Shown: positions 62,431-64,000 of the stretch, piece by piece
Layout of the letters: every line of letters starts with the position of its first letter
Position numbering within the stretch: position 1 is the first letter of the stretch
Assembly (NCBI RefSeq): GCF_014648995.1
Contig: NZ_BMSE01000017.1
Location: forward strand, 124,001 to 188,000
Direction: 5' to 3'
Source: Streptomyces massasporeus
GTDB lineage: Bacteria > Actinomycetota > Actinomycetes > Streptomycetales > Streptomycetaceae
Length of the DNA stretch: 64,000 nucleotides
Position numbers and translations under genes: made by a program
Notes under the pieces: model-generated
What the model saw: the letters and a program-made list of their open reading frames with translations, nothing else
Told to the model about the DNA's origin: nothing
Databases searched by the model: none

Positions 62431-63711
62431 TCACTTGGTGTTGATGACCTTGTCGATCGCGGCGTCCGCGTCCTTGGCGGCGGCCTCGACGGACTTCTTG
62501 CCGGTGCCGATGCTCTGCAGCATGGTCTGCAGGATCTGCGCCTTTTCGACCTGGCCCCAGCCGGGGGCCATCGGGACGAACCAGTTGGACTCGGCCGCGG
62601 TGGCGGGGACCGCCGTCTTCGGGTCGTTCTTGAGCGTCGCGAGGTCGGTCTTGTTGTTGGGCAGGTTGCCCTTGGCCATCAGGCCCTTCTGCCCGGAGGA
62701 GCCGGTGAGCGCGTTGATCCACTCGGCGGCCAGGGCCTGCGCGTCGGACTTCACCGGCACGGCGAGGTCGGAGCCGCCCAGGAAGACGGGCATGTTCTTG
62801 CCGGAGGGGCCGGGCATCACGAAGTTCTCGAGGTTGCCCTTGAGCTTGCCGGTCTTGTCGTTCTTCGGGTCCTCGGCGGTCGCGCCCTCCCAGGCCGCCG
62901 CGAAGATCATGGCGGACTTGCCCTGGCCGTAGACGATGTAACGGTCGGACTCGTCCTTGGTCTTGTCGCCGTGCATGTACGAGTCGACGACGTTCTTGAA
63001 CTCGGTGAGGCCCTTGAGGGACTCGGGCGAGGAGAGGGAGGCCTTCCACTGGCCGCCGGACTCGGTGGCGATGGCGCCGCCGGCGTCGTAGACGAAGGAC
63101 ATGGCCGCGTACCAGTCGCGGGTGGGCTGGTACCAGGCGTTGTACTTGTCGCCCTGCTTCTTCTGGATCTTGTCCAGGGCGGCGGTGAGCTCCTTGTACG
63201 TCTTGGGCGCCGACTTCACCCCGACGGAAGCCGCCACGTCTTTGCGCCAGTTGGCGACGCGGCCGCCGGCGTAGTACGGGACGCCGTAGGTCTTGCCCTC
63301 GTAGGTGACGGAGGCCTTGAGGCCGTCCAGCCAGGCGTCGGAGTTGTCGAACTTGGCCTGGTCGAGGGGGGCGAAGGCGCCCTTGACCATGTAGCCGAGC
63401 ATCTCGGTGTTGCCCATCTCGACCACGTCGGGGGCCTTGTCCGTGGCGAGGACGGCGTCGAGCTTGGCGTTCTTGTCGGGCCAGCCGTAGTACTCGTGGT
63501 TGATCTTGACGCCGGGGTGCTTCTTCTTCACTGCGGCGTCGGCGGCCTTCACCAGCTCCGGCCAGTTGTTCTGCGCGTCGACGGTGAGCCAGACGGTCAG
63601 CTCCTTGGCGTCCGCGCCCTTGTCGGAACCCCCGCCGCCCTCGCCGCCGCACGCCGCGATGGAGACCATCATGCCCGCGATACCGATCGCGGCTGTCAGC
63701 TTGCGCTTCAC
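62431..63711 (-). CDS. dasA: Chitobiose-binding lipoprotein DasA
   Basis: This 426-residue family-1 extracellular solute-binding protein starts with GTG 63711 and GGAGG 8 bp upstream. The signal peptide (KRKLTAAIGIAGMMVSIAAC) ends in a lipobox AAC, so it is a membrane-anchored lipoprotein. The mature domain begins LTVWLTVDAQNNWPELVKAADAAVKKKHPGVKINHEYYGWPD and ends WGQVEKAQILQTMLQSIGTGKKSVEAAAKDADAAIDKVINTK. It delivers chitobiose to DasBC. Three dre-like sites upstream indicate DasR control; the dasR gene should lie just outside the window on the right. Confidence 0.96.
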   Translation of the reverse strand: MKRKLTAAIGIAGMMVSIAACGGEGGGGSDKGADAKELTVWLTVDAQNNWPELVKAADAAVKKKHPGVKINHEYYGWPDKNAKLDAVLATDKAPDVVEMGNTEMLGYMVKGAFAPLDQAKFDNSDAWLDGLKASVTYEGKTYGVPYYAGGRVANWRKDVAASVGVKSAPKTYKELTAALDKIQKKQGDKYNAWYQPTRDWYAAMSFVYDAGGAIATESGGQWKASLSSPESLKGLTEFKNVVDSYMHGDKTKDESDRYIVYGQGKSAMIFAAAWEGATAEDPKNDKTGKLKGNLENFVMPGPSGKNMPVFLGGSDLAVPVKSDAQALAAEWINALTGSSGQKGLMAKGNLPNNKTDLATLKNDPKTAVPATAAESNWFVPMAPGWGQVEKAQILQTMLQSIGTGKKSVEAAAKDADAAIDKVINTK

Positions 63712-63781
63712 GCCACCCTCCTCAGGGATCCCACAACCCCCCTGGCTCCCCGCAGTGAACGTGGGGCCGGGCCTGGACCAA

Positions 63782-63793
63782 TGGTGTAGACCA
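63782..63793. promoter_or_regulatory. dre-like DasR site 1 upstream of dasA
   Basis: TGGTGTAGACCA differs from the dre core TGGTCTAGACCA at one base. It lies 71 bp upstream of the dasA GTG. Confidence 0.8.
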
Positions 63794-63805
63794 GTACGGG
63801 GAGCT

Positions 63806-63817
63806 TGGACCAGACCA
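63806..63817. promoter_or_regulatory. dre-like DasR site 2 upstream of dasA
   Basis: TGGACCAGACCA, two differences from the core, is 24 bp from site 1 (centre to centre), about two helical turns. Confidence 0.6.
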
Positions 63818-63949
63818 GAAAGCCTGTCAAGGGTCGCGTTACAGCCCTGACCAGCCGTTATGCGACCTACATATGCAGGAACCTTTAAGTAAGAAGCCAG
63901 CGAAAACCCGGGTGGGCACGGCATACTGCGGGTAGACCACAGTGATTGG

Positions 63950-63961
63950 TGGACTAGACCA
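63950..63961. promoter_or_regulatory. dre-like DasR site 3, probably shared with dasR promoter
   Basis: TGGACTAGACCA has one difference from the core. It is 239 bp upstream of the dasA start, and 39 bp remain to the window edge, beyond which dasR is expected. A half-site, GGTAGACCA, at 63931-63939 adjoins it. Confidence 0.8.
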
Positions 63962-64000
63962 AAAGAGGCGCCGACGGTATACAAGTGGGATCGTGTCGGC

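Overview
The window is a stretch of Streptomyces chromosome. The evidence is very high G+C with strong third-position GC bias, many GTG and some TTG starts, WhiB-like WblE, nickel superoxide dismutase with its SodX protease, a four-gene conservon, the fused 2-oxoglutarate decarboxylase Kgd, sigma H with its anti-sigma partner, and the DasR-controlled dasABC cluster. From memory the order lon / two-component pair / kgd / malic enzyme / sodX-sodN / polyprenyl synthase-encapsulin / sigH / wblE / nagB / das resembles the S. coelicolor core around SCO5285 to SCO5232. I could not align it. I saw no tRNA, rRNA, CRISPR array or prophage. Most of the region is core chromosome; only the left edge is clearly mobile.

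Layout, left to right. 1-1000: a broken IS200/IS605-type tnpB with an intact right-end hairpin, abutting a TetR gene. 1-3.4 kb: TetR, a small protein and a secreted coiled-coil NlpC/P60 hydrolase. 3.3-9.5 kb: a conservon (CvnA-B-C-D, minus strand) followed by a StyA-like flavin monooxygenase. 9.8-18.3 kb: PP2C-like protein, MarR regulator, Lon with a HAIR operator, acetyltransferase, rhomboid-like protein, spermidine-synthase-like protein and an OmpR-type two-component pair. 18.5-22.4 kb: kgd, then a 41-bp tandem repeat between convergent genes. 23.8-27.8 kb: a DUF4097/PadR pair, a Clp-N/HTH pair and a dehydrogenase. 28-33 kb: malic enzyme diverging from a glutamate-type ABC uptake operon, then a frameshifted methyltransferase. 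33.5-36.5 kb: CGNR regulator, sodX and sodN (divergent), and a Pit phosphate transporter. 36.6-41.8 kb: small accessory genes, including an ECF42-type sigma factor with a frameshifted DGPF partner.

42.1-44.8 kb holds the most interesting system: a family 2B encapsulin shell protein, with a cyclic-nucleotide-binding-like domain inserted in an HK97-fold shell, next to a polyprenyl synthase with a disordered N-terminal extension. This looks like a protein compartment housing isoprenoid chemistry. 45-51.9 kb: PLP-dependent deaminase, CPA1 antiporter, UBP zinc finger, anti-sigma and sigH, lipid kinase and wblE. 52-55.4 kb: a PdtaS-like kinase and a TetR/SDR divergent pair.

55.6-64 kb is the N-acetylglucosamine/chitobiose block: an SIS-domain isomerase/deaminase diverging from nagB across a dre site, then a GH3 glycosidase and dasC, dasB and dasA with three dre-like sites at the right edge. 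An extra dre-like site at 53811 lies outside this cluster. The das transporter would import chitin oligosaccharides, the GH3 enzyme would cleave them, and NagB would feed glucosamine-6-phosphate into glycolysis, all under DasR, whose gene probably lies just past the right edge.
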